Source of the DNA: Mesodorylaimus sp. YZB2_4
Lineage: Eukaryota > Nematoda > Enoplea > Dorylaimida > Dorylaimidae
Reading direction: 5' to 3'
NCBI GenBank assembly: GCA_030248295.1
Contig: JASANH010001287.1
Location: forward strand, 31,935-95,934
Length of the DNA stretch: 64,000 bases
This document shows positions 1-11,331 of this stretch, piece after piece (the first letter of the stretch is position 1; every line of letters starts with the position of its first letter). The notes under the pieces were generated by a model that saw only the letters and a list, made by a program, of their open reading frames with translations, ran no database searches and had not been told where the DNA came from. Position numbers and translations under genes: made by a program.

Positions 1-104
1 GTAAGTTATCTAGTTCTTTTTTACTAATTATTAACATATTCTGGCAGCTACAATCTATATTGCATCCCTGAACCTGTGTCTTGCTTACAACTTTCTTTTT
101 GTAG

Positions 105-706
105 GCGGTAAATGCATTCGCAAAATTGCTAGCAGCAACTGGAAGAAATCTAGTAGTCAGAGATCAGTACTCCAACAAGTACGTGCAAAAAATTCCTCTG
201 CTGAGACTGAATTAATAGCATGATGGTGCTATATTTTTTTCAGGGAGCTCAGGTATGCGGCGTATCGAAATGTTGCTTTATGGATATTCGGACGTTTAGG
301 CCGCTCAGTGCGCTGCATGTTGCCATCTTGCGTAATTAAAGCCATCCGTAAGGTATGTCAGGCGGCCTTTTTTGTTGCTGAATTGGATAATTTTAAAATA
401 GACCAGAAAAACTTTTTATGCTGCATGTTAGACAATTCGTGGGAAGTTATCTGTTTCAGTTCTTGCATTTTATACTTCTGGTATGGCTTAGTTTCGTTTG
501 GTTTACCTCTGCAATTCCCTTTCTGACTGAAGTGCGACATGTTTTTATAGTGATTTCTCATTTCTTGTTGCAGACCTTTCCCAAGCCTGGCGGCGAAGCG
601 CATACTGGTTTCCGCATCAGTAGCGCCGAGAATCTCAGTTCGAGTGATTTTGGAAGCGATCCTGAAGACACTTGATTTTGGGCGATGTCTTATGGAGCAC
701 AATAAA
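105..706 (+). CDS. C-terminal exons of a P2X7-C-terminus-like protein (5' end off window)
   Basis: Three exons can be joined in one frame: 105-178, 244-352 and 574-675, each bounded by AG and GT (acceptors at 103-104, 242-243 and 572-573; donors GTACGT and GTATGT). The joined tail contains AYRNVALWIFGRLG, then a Cys-containing stretch MLPSCVIKAIRKTFP, then a Ser/Asp-rich end and TGA at 673-675. AATAAA follows at 701-706. The pattern AYR..V.W..GRLG...R...PSC....IR..FP is what I know from the zinc-binding cytosolic tail of P2X7 receptors and from free-standing P2X7-tail-like proteins common in aquatic invertebrates and fish. Upstream exons lie outside the window, so channel segments cannot be assessed. 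The gene converges on the transposase at 761-3474 with about 55 bp between them, so it could be cargo or a second gene of that transposon. Domain call fairly sure; full gene identity unknown. Confidence 0.7.
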
Positions 707-760
707 ACAGATCTAGAAATACATTTCACCCCACGTTCACTTAAAAAAAGAGAAACCACA

Positions 761-3474
761 TCATGCCATCCGATACAATTGAGCCGCTGTCAAAGTTCTG
801 TCCAATTCGCCATACATTGCAGTCAAAGGCAGATACGCATCAACTGATCTTGTGCGTCGAGTTACTTCTCCACTTCTCCATCTCGAAATGGCAAAATCGG
901 CCAAATTTTCCAGTATTTCTGATCGCCAACGATATGTTCTTTCTTCCCGCATTTTTCTCGCTCGCCAATCACCAGCCGCCGCCGGATGTTCAAATCGGAG
1001 CCTCTCGCCCCCATATTCATCAAGTTGTACTGGTCTTCCTACGTTCTCATTCAAATCAAGAACAGCCATCCGAGTTCTTCAGACGAAGCTCGTCCCAGTA
1101 AAGCGAAGGTGCTTTGGCACATAGCTGCACAACAGCGAAAAGAAGCTTTCCAAAAGACTTGTCTTTAGAAAACTGGTGCATCGGCGCAACCAGGCGTGGA
1201 TCTTCGGGTCTTCAGTTATTTTCCACAACGCGACAAAGGCATCCGAAGCTTCTGGCAAGTACGCAATTTCAACGTGGCGGAGATCCTTGTGGCAACATTT
1301 CTTGAATTTCGAATAGCTGTCATCGTCAGCCCACAAATGTACTCCACGGATATGGTAAGAAATGGACCGCCACAGTTCCACTAGATAGTCACCGTCGCCG
1401 CCACATTCCTTCATGGCCGTCCAGAGCCAGTTGCAAATCGACTGTAACCAGAACGACAATGGCTCGTTCCGCTTTTTCTTTGCTGCTTTCGACAGCTTTT
1501 TTATGACTTGCGCAAATGCCACGGGTCTGCCTCGTGTTTGAGATCTGGGAAGTCTTTTTTCACCATCGCCGCTACTGACTGGTTTTCATCCGTGATCAAA
1601 ATTTTGACACGAAGCGGAACTGGTGGCGTTGCCGAGGCAGGCGCGTTTAAAAGAAAGTCTGGGCTCTCGTTGCTGCTTGATCCCACGGCTGCTGCATTCT
1701 GCTTCGCTAGAAGGGCAAGCGGCTCATCTTCCTCTTCATCGTATGGCTCCATAATCGATTTTAGGACCAGCCGCGTGCCAATAGTCTCCATTGCTGAACT
1801 TGACTTCGTATCAGCGTCTGATTTGGATTTTACAACCGCTGCAAGAATCCGGCCACTTTCTAGGCACATTCCAGCAGTCATGCCAAACGTGGCCGTATAG
1901 CCTGGACGCGAAAAACGACAATCGATTCCAATCGACAGGCTAGCTTCCAAATTCGCATCTTGCTCGCCTTTGACTTCTTCCAGAATTGCCTGCTGCTTTC
2001 GCACGAACTGCTCGTCCACCGCTGAATAAATATATTAGTTGGGATATCTAAAACACAACACGGAAAAAACATCATCTTACGCAATTATGCATTGTAGATT
2101 AAATTATCCTACAGTGATTCTGCTGTATGGCTGTCTACAGATATATATGTGAAATATTTGTCATTTATTTCCATGCACATCAGTATAACAGCATCGATCT
2201 TTTCTTAAAAAAGCTGTTAGAATTATGGCACAAACTCTAACCCCCTTTAACCTTGCTTGCTGTCGAACCCGGCAATAAAATCGTATTTGATGATAGACTG
2301 CTCATCGATAAAACGTCGATTCGTCCATGATTTCCAAATTTAGATTGGTTGCGATCGATTCCAGATCTTTGAATGAGTTGCCGCCAAGAAGAACAGCAGC
2401 CGTCGTATTGAGGTTTCCTTTTTTCAAATCGCACGATGGTAACTGAGGCTGCGTTGACCAATTGACCAGCTGGCCGCATGGTCCGCAGTCGACATGCCAT
2501 GATGCGTCGACGCCCTCGGCTGTGACGAAACACTCACCACAATATGCCCCGCAGTCTTGGCAGTGTCGTAATGATTGCCGCAACTGCGCTTCGTTGACGA
2601 TAAAATTTCGGGTGTTGTCTTTCCGCAGGACATTCTTCTTTGGGTGTCTCGGATCTCCATCGCGAAAGAGCTTGCTCAAAACCCTTTCGCTTGGCGAGTC
2701 GGTTGAGGAAAACGTCGTGTCGGCGCCGCTACGTAGTGACTTCGTGGACGCCTAAAAATATAGGACATCAAACAACAATATTCCATAACTTTTCATTCAT
2801 GATACTGAACCATATCAGAAGGTTCGAAGGGCCCATTGCCAATAAGGAGCATGCACAGAAGAGCGAATGGGATGTATTTTTACCTGCGATAGCATTTCAC
2901 CAGACGAAGCCAGTTGGGCAGATTTCGTTTTGAGATAATTATCGTTGTGATCTGAAACTACCGCGCTCGCAGACGCCGTTGCCTTGTCCGTCTCCTCGTG
3001 AGTCTAAAAAAATAACAAAAACCTGGTTCAAGTCGAACCCAATCCACTCAAATAAAGATTATGCTCGTTAGATTTTTTTGGATATGGTACAGTAGGGTAC
3101 ATCTTCAAATTTGTATCTACTCTACCTACCTATTAGCTGTTATTGTTACTTGTCTTCTGGCAACAACAGAATTTTTAAAAAAAATTTATAATGCGTTGCA
3201 TTTCTAAAGACATTGTTTACCCTAAGATTACTTTTTCAATAATAGGCTTTACCTTTCGAACCGGGAGAGCGTGTTTTGGGAGTCTATAGCATTTCGAATA
3301 TTCCGGCGAAAAATGGCGGCCGCAAACCCGCAAGGGCGTCTTCGAAGGACGGTCCTCAATTTCCAAAATTTCGCACCACGCTTTGCGCCTGTCGGGCTCT
3401 GTTGGAAGCGAATAAAATGAAAAGGCGCCCTGGACGGTTTGATAATGGCCGCAAACGACGCACTTCATAACCAT
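761..3474 (-). pseudogene. THAP-domain Kolobok-like DDE transposase, multi-exon, broken
   Basis: Reading from 3474 leftward, the first exon encodes a THAP zinc finger (C-x2-C near residues 5-8, later C-x2-H in VCGRHFSPEY). Probable further exons are 3003-2886, 2754 to about 2253, and about 2024-761, each flanked by GT/AG on the minus strand. The third holds a cysteine-rich segment (CQDCGAYCGEC) and a GNLNTTAAVLLGG block. The last holds the nuclease core: DCRFSRPGY (first Asp region), ITDENQSVAAMVKKDFP, then DPWH, LLESFF and AVLDLNENVGRP. These blocks occur in this order in THAP-bearing Kolobok-type transposases as I know them; the superfamily name is tentative. The gene is dead in this copy: one frame change just after DPWH (about 1515-1525) and an in-frame TGA at 1079-1081, beyond which the same frame continues to 761. 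A further frame break follows TFYR near 2302. No TIR or TTAA duplication was located. Confidence 0.75.
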
Positions 3475-3870
3475 GATGAAATTAAATGCACCGAAAATAC
3501 TTCTTAGTCAAACAAAAACTGCCGCAAAATGAAACAGTTACATGTATTTCATTCCAATTAGAATTACGTATTTATTCGCATCAGGTTTTAGACTCCGAAT
3601 TTGAAAAATGGAGAGTGCAAACTTTTGTTTCTTCTTGAAAGTTTGTCGCACTGTATGCGCACATCAGCCGTTGATGCTCAGGTTTTTACTGCTTACATCA
3701 AAAACGGCGCTTGTTCGGCGTTCCTTAGAAAATATTTCTCGAGCGCGTAGTATGAGAACGGGAGGGATCTAAAAAGTTTTGCCGCGCTAAAAGATTTTCC
3801 CAGCTCTGCTGATTCGGTGAGTATTGATACTTTGTCAGCGGTTACCCCCCGTGCCAGTTCATCTTTAAGC
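3475..3870. other. Gap between THAP transposase and Gypsy gag
   Basis: This stretch has no convincing gene. It may contain the promoter of the THAP transposase and the left boundary of the inserted Gypsy sequence. Homology to the leader of the opposite gag copy fades within a few tens of bases upstream of the ATG at 3871, so a left LTR cannot be defined. Confidence 0.4.
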
Positions 3871-5508
3871 ATGGCGCAAGCAGCAATGGAAGTAATGATA
3901 GCTGCAATGGCTACCATGCACCAGCCGTTCTATCGTATTTAGGAGAACAGTCCATTGACTGGTGAACTCACGCAGGACATCACGAAATGGTTTGATCAGT
4001 TTGAGTACCATGCCAGTTTGGTAGCTGGTATCACTGATGCCATTCGTCTAAATTAGCTCAAAAAGTCATTGAAAGACAGGGCATTGGATGTGTTCAGAAA
4101 CGCAGCCGCAGAGCGCGTGGTCACGTATGCACAAGCCAAGGAATTCTTGCAAACTAACTTGGTTTTTCCGCACCAAATTGCAATATGGCGTCAGAAATTG
4201 CAAAGCAGGAGAAAGCAGGAAAGTGAAACAGTAGCAGACTACGTGCGAGACTTAAGATCACTCGTACAGCAGGCATACGGAAATGAGCAAGAGGCAGCTA
4301 GAACACTAGTGCTAAAAGAACGATTTGTTAGCGGTCTGGAAGTATCAGACAAGGGCCATTCAAACTATAAACTTTGGAAAGCAGCATACCTAAACATGGC
4401 AAGGAGTTTAGATGAAGTAGTAGCGGCAGCAAACACTGCTGAGATGAATCAACGCATGTTTTCTTTAACCACTTCAGAAATTCAACGTTCCGTTGTCACG
4501 AACCCGACAAGCAATGAAATTGCGAACAGTTTGAACCTCGCCTACGGGAGCCGAGGAGGCTTCAGCCGTGGCAGTCGAGGTGGCAGTGGTGGTCGCGGCC
4601 ACTCCAGCGCTCAACAAGCTGGAAGCACGTCTTCGCCCCAACAACAACAACCGCAGTCGGTTTTGATTTGCACTTACGATAGATGTCGTGGCCACACGGT
4701 CGAATCCTGCAGAGCGTTGGTCACTGCGGAACAGACGTTCGAGAGAGATAACAACACGGCCTGTCATCACTGTGGTCGGTTGAATCACATCAGAGCCGAC
4801 TGCCGATTGTACGCTGGTGCAAAAGCTCGTTTGAACGGACAGGAACCTGTCACGGTTTCGTATCAGGTCAGTAATCACAGAGGTCACAGGCCAGGTCAGC
4901 ACTCACAGCGGACCACTCCAGTACCCCGATCGTCAGGTAACAGAAGTAATGGGAACCGAGAACGTAGTAATCATATGAAAGAGAATAATCAGCCATCAGC
5001 CACTACCTCGGGGGGACAGCATGCCGCCCTAGAAGAGGAGGGAGAGTATTTTCCCGCAGAGGATTTCTACTCAGCGGGTTTTTGCCTCTTTGAGTCATAT
5101 CAGGAACACACATTCGCATCGGAAGAGGACAGCTGTGTTGAACCAAACGATAAACACGGCTCTTTCCAGACTGTCATTAGCCCGGCTGGTGATACGTTGA
5201 ATGCACCAATCAACAATAATTCGCGTGGAAGCAATAGCCTTCCAATCAACGTCGGCGTCAACGCCACCTCAGTGATCGGTGGATCTCTCAACAACGTACC
5301 GATCATCAGTGGCGTCGCGGGTGGCAACAACACTCCACCCACTGACACTGCACCACCTGGTGGTAACGGCAGCGGAACCAGCAAAGATTATGAGGTAAAA
5401 TCAGTCTTAGTTATTTTCATCAGCTTATACACGAGACTGATCGCATTGCTTTCTATCATAGCCACCACCACGTGGATCGTTAGACGAACGAATCCGAGAA
5501 ATGATTAA
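3871..5508 (+). pseudogene. gag: Gypsy-type gag, forward copy, with in-frame stops
   Basis: The frame opens at ATG 3871 and is interrupted by TAG at 3940-3942 and TAG at 4054-4056, then stays open to 5508. The body reads like a retrotransposon capsid (IWRQKLQSRRKQESETVADY, a typical gag stretch), then an Arg/Gly/Ser-rich linker, a CTYDRCRGHTVESC segment and a canonical CCHC knuckle CHHCGRLNHIRADC (CX2CX4HX4C). The last about 35 residues form a hydrophobic segment followed by RR. That is odd for gag, and a donor-like GAG/GTAAAA at 5395-5396 suggests this tail may be intron read-through. Where the opposite copy has TGG (Trp), this copy has the first TAG. The second TAG is present in both copies. 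Confidence 0.85.
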
Positions 5509-5768
5509 CAGCAGTTAGTAAATGGCGAAAGGTCGGCTGGGTTCCTGTGGGGGAAGGAAGAGCCAATGATAAAACGACCATTGTTTGTAAAGGGAATATA
5601 TGTCCTCTTGTACCCCACGAGAGCCATGTATCTCTGGTTGATGAATTATAATGAATTCTATGGACAAAATAAACGCAAAAGAAAGGGCAGACGGCAACAT
5701 AGGGGACAATTTGGGACAGCAGCACCAGAACTTGGGCACTCGTTCGTCCCAGCAGCAGTCCCTACAGT
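5509..5768 (+). other. Gag-pol linker of the Gypsy element, frame unclear
   Basis: Three overlapping frames are partly open here and none is convincing. A Gln-rich run (SSQQQSLQ) directly precedes the protease frame. The segment may hold an intron if the donor-like site at 5396 is used, or a frameshift between gag and pol. Confidence 0.35.
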
Positions 5769-6903
5769 ATGGTAAAATTCGTAGATACAAACTTACAGTC
5801 AAGAGCATTAATGGACACTGGTGCCGGCAAGAGTTTCACCAACGAGACATTGCTTCAAACATTGCTTCATAACCAGCCTGCTCTCGAAGTGAGGCCATGC
5901 AAGTCAGCGCCCATGAAATCCATCAATGGTACAGCCGCGATTGCACGTAGCATCATCGTCACTGATGTGCAACTTCTGGACCGCATTATCAAACACCCGC
6001 TTTATGTCATGGACGGATTACCTGTGCCTATGATCATCGGAAGGGACATGATGGCGAAAATGGGTAAACTACAATTCGATTTTTCACAGAAAATGCCTTT
6101 GATTGCAGCCGTGATCGACATGTGCAAGGAGATCAAGGTCGAAAGGCACCCCACTATGAAAAACATCATCACAGTAATAGAGCCGACCACCGTGCCGCCT
6201 CGCACAGAAAAATTCATTTGGGGGCACTGCACCAATGACGAGTTCACTGATCAGGTAGCTTGTTCCATAGCGAATTATGAGCCTCTGTCTAGCGATATGT
6301 CACTCCTGATCGCCCACTCCGTAGTTAACATGAAAAAAGAGAGAAGTCCCCGTGCAGGCAAAAAACAACTCGCAAAATCCTATCACCTTACCACCCGGCA
6401 CAGCTGTAGGACACGAAGAAGAAGTAGCCGAAATCGTTCCATTTGATCTGCACACATTGACCAACCGCAGTCAGAAGAAAGATGACCCAGTGCAGCAAAT
6501 CCAACACATGACTTTTGACAATCCCCATTTGATGGAAAGTCAGAAACGCAGCATGAAGACATTCCTACTACAATGGGCTAAAAAGGGCATATTTGCTACT
6601 AGCAAACTGGACTTGAAACCAGCAAACGTCGAAATCGAACACGCAATCAACACAGGAGACCATCCACCAGTGCATGTACCGCCTCGCCGGTTCCCCTTTC
6701 GTCAGAGAGAGGTTGTGGAAAAAATGATAAAAGAAATAAAGGAAGGAGGCCAAATCGATGATGCATGTACATCATGGGCAAGCCCGATATGCTTGGTACG
6801 TAAAAAGACAGGCGAATATCGATTCTGCGTGGACTATCGCGCACTCAACGCCATAACAGTGCGAGATGAGCTCCCATTACCACGCATATCGGCTATTGCT
6901 TCA
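5769..6903 (+). pseudogene. pol: Gypsy pol: protease and N-terminal reverse transcriptase, truncated
   Basis: The frame from 5769 carries an aspartic protease active-site motif ALMDTGAGKSF and the second-half signature VPMIIGRDMM, as in retropepsins. A frame change near 6340-6352 moves reading to the next frame (open 6352-7035). That frame has the pre-RT linker NSQNPITLPPGTAVG and then RT motifs: HPPVHVPPRRFPFRQ, WASPICLVRKKTGEYRFCVDYRALN and PLPRI. This is the fingers region of a Gypsy RT. Just after PLPRISAIA the element homology stops, at the breakpoint near 6900-6904, where the sequence becomes the inverted gag copy. The palm catalytic YVDD, RNase H and integrase are therefore absent from this piece. 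Related RNase H/integrase sequence occurs at 38.6-39.6 kb, but whether it is the same family is not shown. Confidence 0.8.
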
Positions 6904-8259
6904 CCGCGAATTATTGTTGATTCGTGCATTCAACGTATCACCAGCCGGGCTAATGACAGTCTGGAAAGAGCCGTGTTTATCGTTTGGTTCAACACAGCTG
7001 TCCTCTTCCGATGCGAATGTGTGTTCCTGATATGACTCAAAGAGGCAAAAACCCGCTGAGTAGAAATCCTCTGCGGGAAAATACTCTCCCTCCTCTTCTA
7101 GGGCGGCATGCTGTCCCCCCGAGGTAGTGGCTGATGGCTGATTATTCTCTTTCATATGATTACTACGTTCTCGGTTCCCATTACTTCTGTTACCTGACGA
7201 TCGGGGTACTGGAGTGGTCCGCTGTGAGTGCTGACCTGGCCTGTGACCTCTGTGATTACTGACCTGATACGAAACCGTGACAGGTTCCTGTCCGTTCAAA
7301 CGAGCTTTTGCACCAGCGTACAATCGGCAGTCGGCTCTGATGTGATTCAACCGACCACAGTGATGACAGGCCGTGTTGTTATCTCTCTCGAACGTCTGTT
7401 CCGCAGTGACCAACGCTCTGCAGGATTCGACCGTGTGGCCACGACATCTATCGTAAGTGCAAATCAAAACCGACTGCGGTTGTTGTTGTTGGGGCGAAGA
7501 CGTGCTTCCAGCTTGTTGAGCGCTGGAGTGGCCGCGACCACCACTGCCACCTCGACTGCCACGGCTGAAGCCTCCTCGGCTCCCGTAGGCGAGGTTCAAA
7601 CTGTTCGCAATTTCATTGCTTGTCGGGTTCGTGACAACGGAACGTTGAATTTCTGAAGTGGTTAAAGAAAACATGCGTTGATTCATCTCAGCAGTGTTTG
7701 CTGCCGCTACTACTTCATCTAAACTCCTTGCCATGTTTAGGTATGCTGCTTTCCAAAGTTTATAGTTTGAATGGCCCTTGTCTGATACTTCCAGACCGCT
7801 AACAACTCGTTCTTTTAGCACTAGTGTCCTAGCTGCCTCTTGCTCATTTCCGTATGCTTGCTGTACGAGTGATCTTAAGTCTCGCACGTAGTCTGCTACT
7901 GTTTCACTTTCCTGCTTTCTCCTGCTTTGCAATTTCTGACGCCATATTGCAATTTGGTGCGAAAAAACCAAGTTAGTTTGCAAGAATTCCTTGGCTTGTG
8001 CATACGTGACCACGCGCTCTGCGGCTGCGTTTCTGAACACGTCCAATACCCTGTCTTTCAATGACTTTTTGAGCTAATTTAGACGAATGGCATCAGTGAT
8101 ACCAGCTACCAAACTGGCATGGTACTCAAACTGATCAAACCATTTCGTGATGTCCTGCGTGAGTTCACCAGTCAATGGACTGTTCTCCCAAATACGATAG
8201 AACGGCTGGTGCATGGTAGCCATTGCAGCTATCATTACTTCCATTGCTGCTTGCGCCAT
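6904..8259 (-). pseudogene. gag: Gypsy-type gag, inverted copy
   Basis: Read leftward from ATG 8259, this is nearly identical to the forward gag: the 386-residue open stretch 8061-6901 differs from it at only three residues that I could find. It has the same CCHC knuckle and RG-rich linker. It keeps Trp (TGG) where the forward copy has its first TAG, but shares the TAG at 8074-8076. It ends at the breakpoint near 6904, equivalent to about 5226 in the forward copy. With an LTR-like promoter region upstream (8.6-9.1 kb), this copy looks like the original 5' end and the forward one its inverted duplicate. Confidence 0.85.
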
Positions 8260-8269
8260 GGTTAAGGAT

Positions 8270-8560
8270 TGGATAATAGTAACACCTCAATTTATTCATG
8301 ACTTGCAATCTCCTGCGATTGCAACCGACTAAGCGCGAGAGAAAAAAAATGAAGGGTACGCTTAGCTATGATTTACACTGAGCAGCAACCTCTTGCGATT
8401 GCGATATTGATCATCTACGATCAAGAGATAACCTCCTGCGATTATCGGCAACCACCTGCGATTGCAATAGTCGATAACCTCCTGCGATTATCGGCAACCA
8501 CCTGCGATTGCAATAATCGATTACCTGCGATCGTGACTGAGTGGTCTCCTGGGACTGGCA
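8270..8560 (-). repeat. Tandem CTGCGATTGC/CTGCGATTAT leader repeats
   Basis: The 5' leader of the inverted gag holds six or more units built on ACCTCCTGCGATT[GA], spaced about 35-40 bp, for example near 8310, 8390, 8430, 8450, 8478 and 8502. Such internal tandem arrays are common between LTR and gag. No ORF is supported here. Confidence 0.6.
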
Positions 8561-8576
8561 CTCAATGGTCAGAAGC

Positions 8577-9150
8577 TGAGTACCATCCTCCCCTGGGTAA
8601 GACCTGAGCGGCCCCCAAAGATGTGATGAAGTTGGCTGGGTTGTACCCTACAGACCTAACCACACCACACTCAATGATGCTTACTCAAAGTCCGTGGGCG
8701 ATGGGGCGAGAATCGATTGTTGCGCCGAGCGCCAGGAAGACGGACCATTGACCGAACGATTAATTATGAATAACGAAACTACGAGGCGTCTTTACTCGAT
8801 GACGAGGCGTGAAATAAACACTCTCACACACTGACTGATACATGAACAGGCGCCCCTATTTATACCTTTCCTAATACACGTGCCTGGTAAGAACTGGTCT
8901 ATCAGAACAAATATGCACACCAGGAACAGGTCTGGCTCAATGATATGAGATAAAATGACACAATGTAAAACAGGCTACAACACAGGGCCTGGCTCGCGAT
9001 CCAGAACATATTACCTGTGCACACCTAATCATACACGACAAACTGGGTCCATTCTTATGTGCGATGATCCATTCGTGATTATGGCCTGTTACCATGCTTG
9101 TCATAAGAAGTGATTGTCAATGGAAAATTGCGCGGCAAAGTTTGACTTCG
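8577..9150 (-). promoter_or_regulatory. Probable LTR with minus-strand TATA box
   Basis: On the minus strand the sequence GGTATAAATAGG lies at about 8855-8868, correctly placed and oriented to drive the inverted gag. A TGG that could begin a primer-binding site lies near 8577-8583. The other LTR copy was not found, so the ends are estimated. Confidence 0.4.
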
Positions 9151-9164
9151 AATAGCCTTATCAC

Positions 9165-9260
9165 ACTAGCCTAAGCCAAGGCTAAGACTAAGCCTAAATC
9201 CAGTCCATCCTAGCCTAAGCCTAAGGCTTAGACTAAGCCTAAATCCAGCCTATCCTGCTT
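9165..9260. repeat. Degenerate telomere-like GCCTAA repeat
   Basis: The motif GCCTAAG recurs in the arrangement TAGCCTAAGCC..AAGGCTAAGACTAAGCCTAAATCC, repeated once more after about 45 bp. GCCTAA is the complement of TTAGGC, the nematode telomere unit. The copies are imperfect and partly inverted, so this is interstitial and not a telomere end. A similar array lies at 53410-53505. Confidence 0.5.
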
Positions 9261-9522
9261 CAGCGTGAGGCTATTGGGGGGACAAAAAGCAAAAAAGCCA
9301 ACAACGTTCCCGCTATTCTCGCAATTTTTCACGTAAATCAAGGCGTTATGACAAGTTTTCGATTTTCTTTCTGGCTTTAAAAAACTTCGCTGCAACTGCA
9401 ACTAGCCATCAAATAAGAATGATGTCGTACTAGGTGTGTATTGTAGTAAATTATATATACATGCTTCTCGCGGCTAGCAGACATCGCCAAACCTGCGAAT
9501 CAAGTGTGCGTGGGGCCAATTT

Positions 9523-10250
9523 CATGGCTATACTATATGTGATAAATCACTGGCTCGCACTGCCGCTCGCGCCCCCTAGCGGTATGAATCAGTCACCGTG
9601 GGCACGAAACGGCGTGAAGGCTCGGAAAGGAATGATAACAAATGAACAGTGCCAAGAGGCATGAAATCAGCCATATATGGTTAACTGCCAAGGAAATTGG
9701 AATATGGTAATTTAGCGAATATTTTGAATTTGCCGCCGATCAGGTTTGGTGTCTTGGTGGCTGCTAGAAGCGCCAAAAAGTAACCATCAGCCATACTATG
9801 GTCGGATCCTCGTTCTTTCGTTGCTTCGTAATTAAGTCTAGTGAATCGCGACAGCAAATGTAAAAATAAAAACACTACAAGTAATAAGATGTTCATAAAA
9901 CACCAGCTGCAATGAGAGAGTGGATTAGCGATGCAGAAGATTCAGCCATGATCGATAGAACGAGGATCCGACCATAGTCTGGCTGATGGTCACTTTTTGG
10001 CGCTTCTAGCAGACACCAAGACACCAAACCTGATCGGCGGCAAATTCAAAATATTCGCTAAAATTTCATATTCCAATTTCCTTGGCAGTTAACCATATAT
10101 GGCTGATTTCATGCCTCTTGGCACTGTTCATTTGTTATCATTCCTTTCCGAGCCTTCACGCCGTTTCGTGCCCACGGTGACTGATTCATACCGCTAGAGG
10201 GCGCGAGCGGCAGTGCGAGCCAGTGATTTATCACATATAGTATAGCCATG
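9523..10250. mobile_element. Foldback (MITE-like) element 1
   Basis: Two nearly perfect inverted arms of about 298 bp (9523-9820 and 9953-10250) flank a 132-bp spacer. Both ends read CATGGCTATACTATATGTGA. Nothing in it codes convincingly; the ORFs across it are arm translations. GGGGCCAATTT occurs just outside both ends (with a 13-bp offset on the right), which may be a remnant of target duplication. Confidence 0.85.
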
Positions 10251-10301
10251 GGTAATTTTCTGTTGGGGCCAATTTGCCGCCACCCATTTTTTAGGTGGAC
10301 A

Positions 10302-11331
10302 CATGGCTATATACTTATGTATTCTAAGGCTCCTTGAACGCCTATAAAACCAGTTCAGCATGCACAAATCGGTCGAGCATCAAGCTGAAATTCAAAAAAA
10401 TGGGCTTCCAAGGCCTCTTCTTGAAATGATATCGCAAAAATAGTGAGTGCTAAAGGTTTTTAAGCACAAATGAGGAAGTGACGTCGACATTTCGCTTCAT
10501 TCCCTAACATGGGCAAATAAGTTTGAATTTAGCGCCTCACAGGTATTCTTCCGCTAGCATTGCAATAAGGTGCGCGCTGGCGCGGGCATGGCTATACCAT
10601 ATGTGATTTATCACATAGTATAGCCATGGGCGCAGGGGAGAAAAAGCGTGGAACAAGAAAGATTGAGGAGGGGGAAGCGGGAATGGTTGAGTAGCTGCCC
10701 TGCTGGGTCACGAAGTTTCTTAAGCTAAGTTGTGAATGCCAAAGGCAGGCAGTAAGAGCAAAACACGAACACGAACGTACTGTGTGCGCGAATGTTTTCG
10801 TGCCGATCAAAAAGTGCCTTTTATAAAGAAACCTATTAAATTTCTTGTTGCATGTTGAATAGCTAAGGGTCTAACCTCAACCGCTGTTTTGCTTCCTTCG
10901 AACATTGCCTTTCTCAGTGTGCCTCAGTGTGATTATGGATGCGACATCACACTGACGAAACCGACCTCACCGACTCCTCTCCGAATTGTTTGTGGGTCTA
11001 CCGTTGCTCATGCTGTGGGCGACAATAACCGCCTGTTGTTACTTTAAATCCATTTCGCAAGTCGAACAACCCTGTGTACCTGAGCATCACAACAAAGGCG
11101 CCAAATTCAAACTTATTTGCCCATTTTAGGGAATGAAGCGAAATGTCGACGTCACTTCCTCATTTGTGCTTAAAAACCTTTCGCACTCACTATTTTTGCG
11201 ATATCATTTTAAGAAGAGGCCTTGGAAGCCCATTTTTTTGAATTTCAGCGTAATGCTCGACCGATTTGTGCATGCTGAACTGGTTTTATAGGCGTTCAAG
11301 GAGCCTTAGAATACATAAGTATATAGCCATG
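10302..11331. mobile_element. Foldback element 2, same terminal family
   Basis: Inverted arms 10302-10537 and 11098-11331, ending in CATGGCTATATACTTATG, enclose about 560 bp. The interior carries a further copy of the family (10587-10628). The terminus CATGGCTAT is shared with element 1, so they belong to one foldback family; the arm interiors differ. Confidence 0.8.
10587..10628. repeat. 42-bp palindrome made of fused foldback ends
   Basis: CATGGCTATACCATATGTGA and its inverted partner meet with almost no spacer. Both halves match the termini of foldback element 1, so this looks like a copy that has lost nearly all of its arms and spacer. Confidence 0.75.

Noticed and set aside
4474-4902. 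Minus-strand 142-codon ORF, also present at 7228-7656
   Set aside because: Antisense of gag in both arms; the two copies are identical only because gag is.
8300-8540. CRISPR-like array from regularly spaced CTGCGATT words
   Set aside because: Spacers are themselves repeated, the host is eukaryotic, and it lies in the leader of a retrotransposon.
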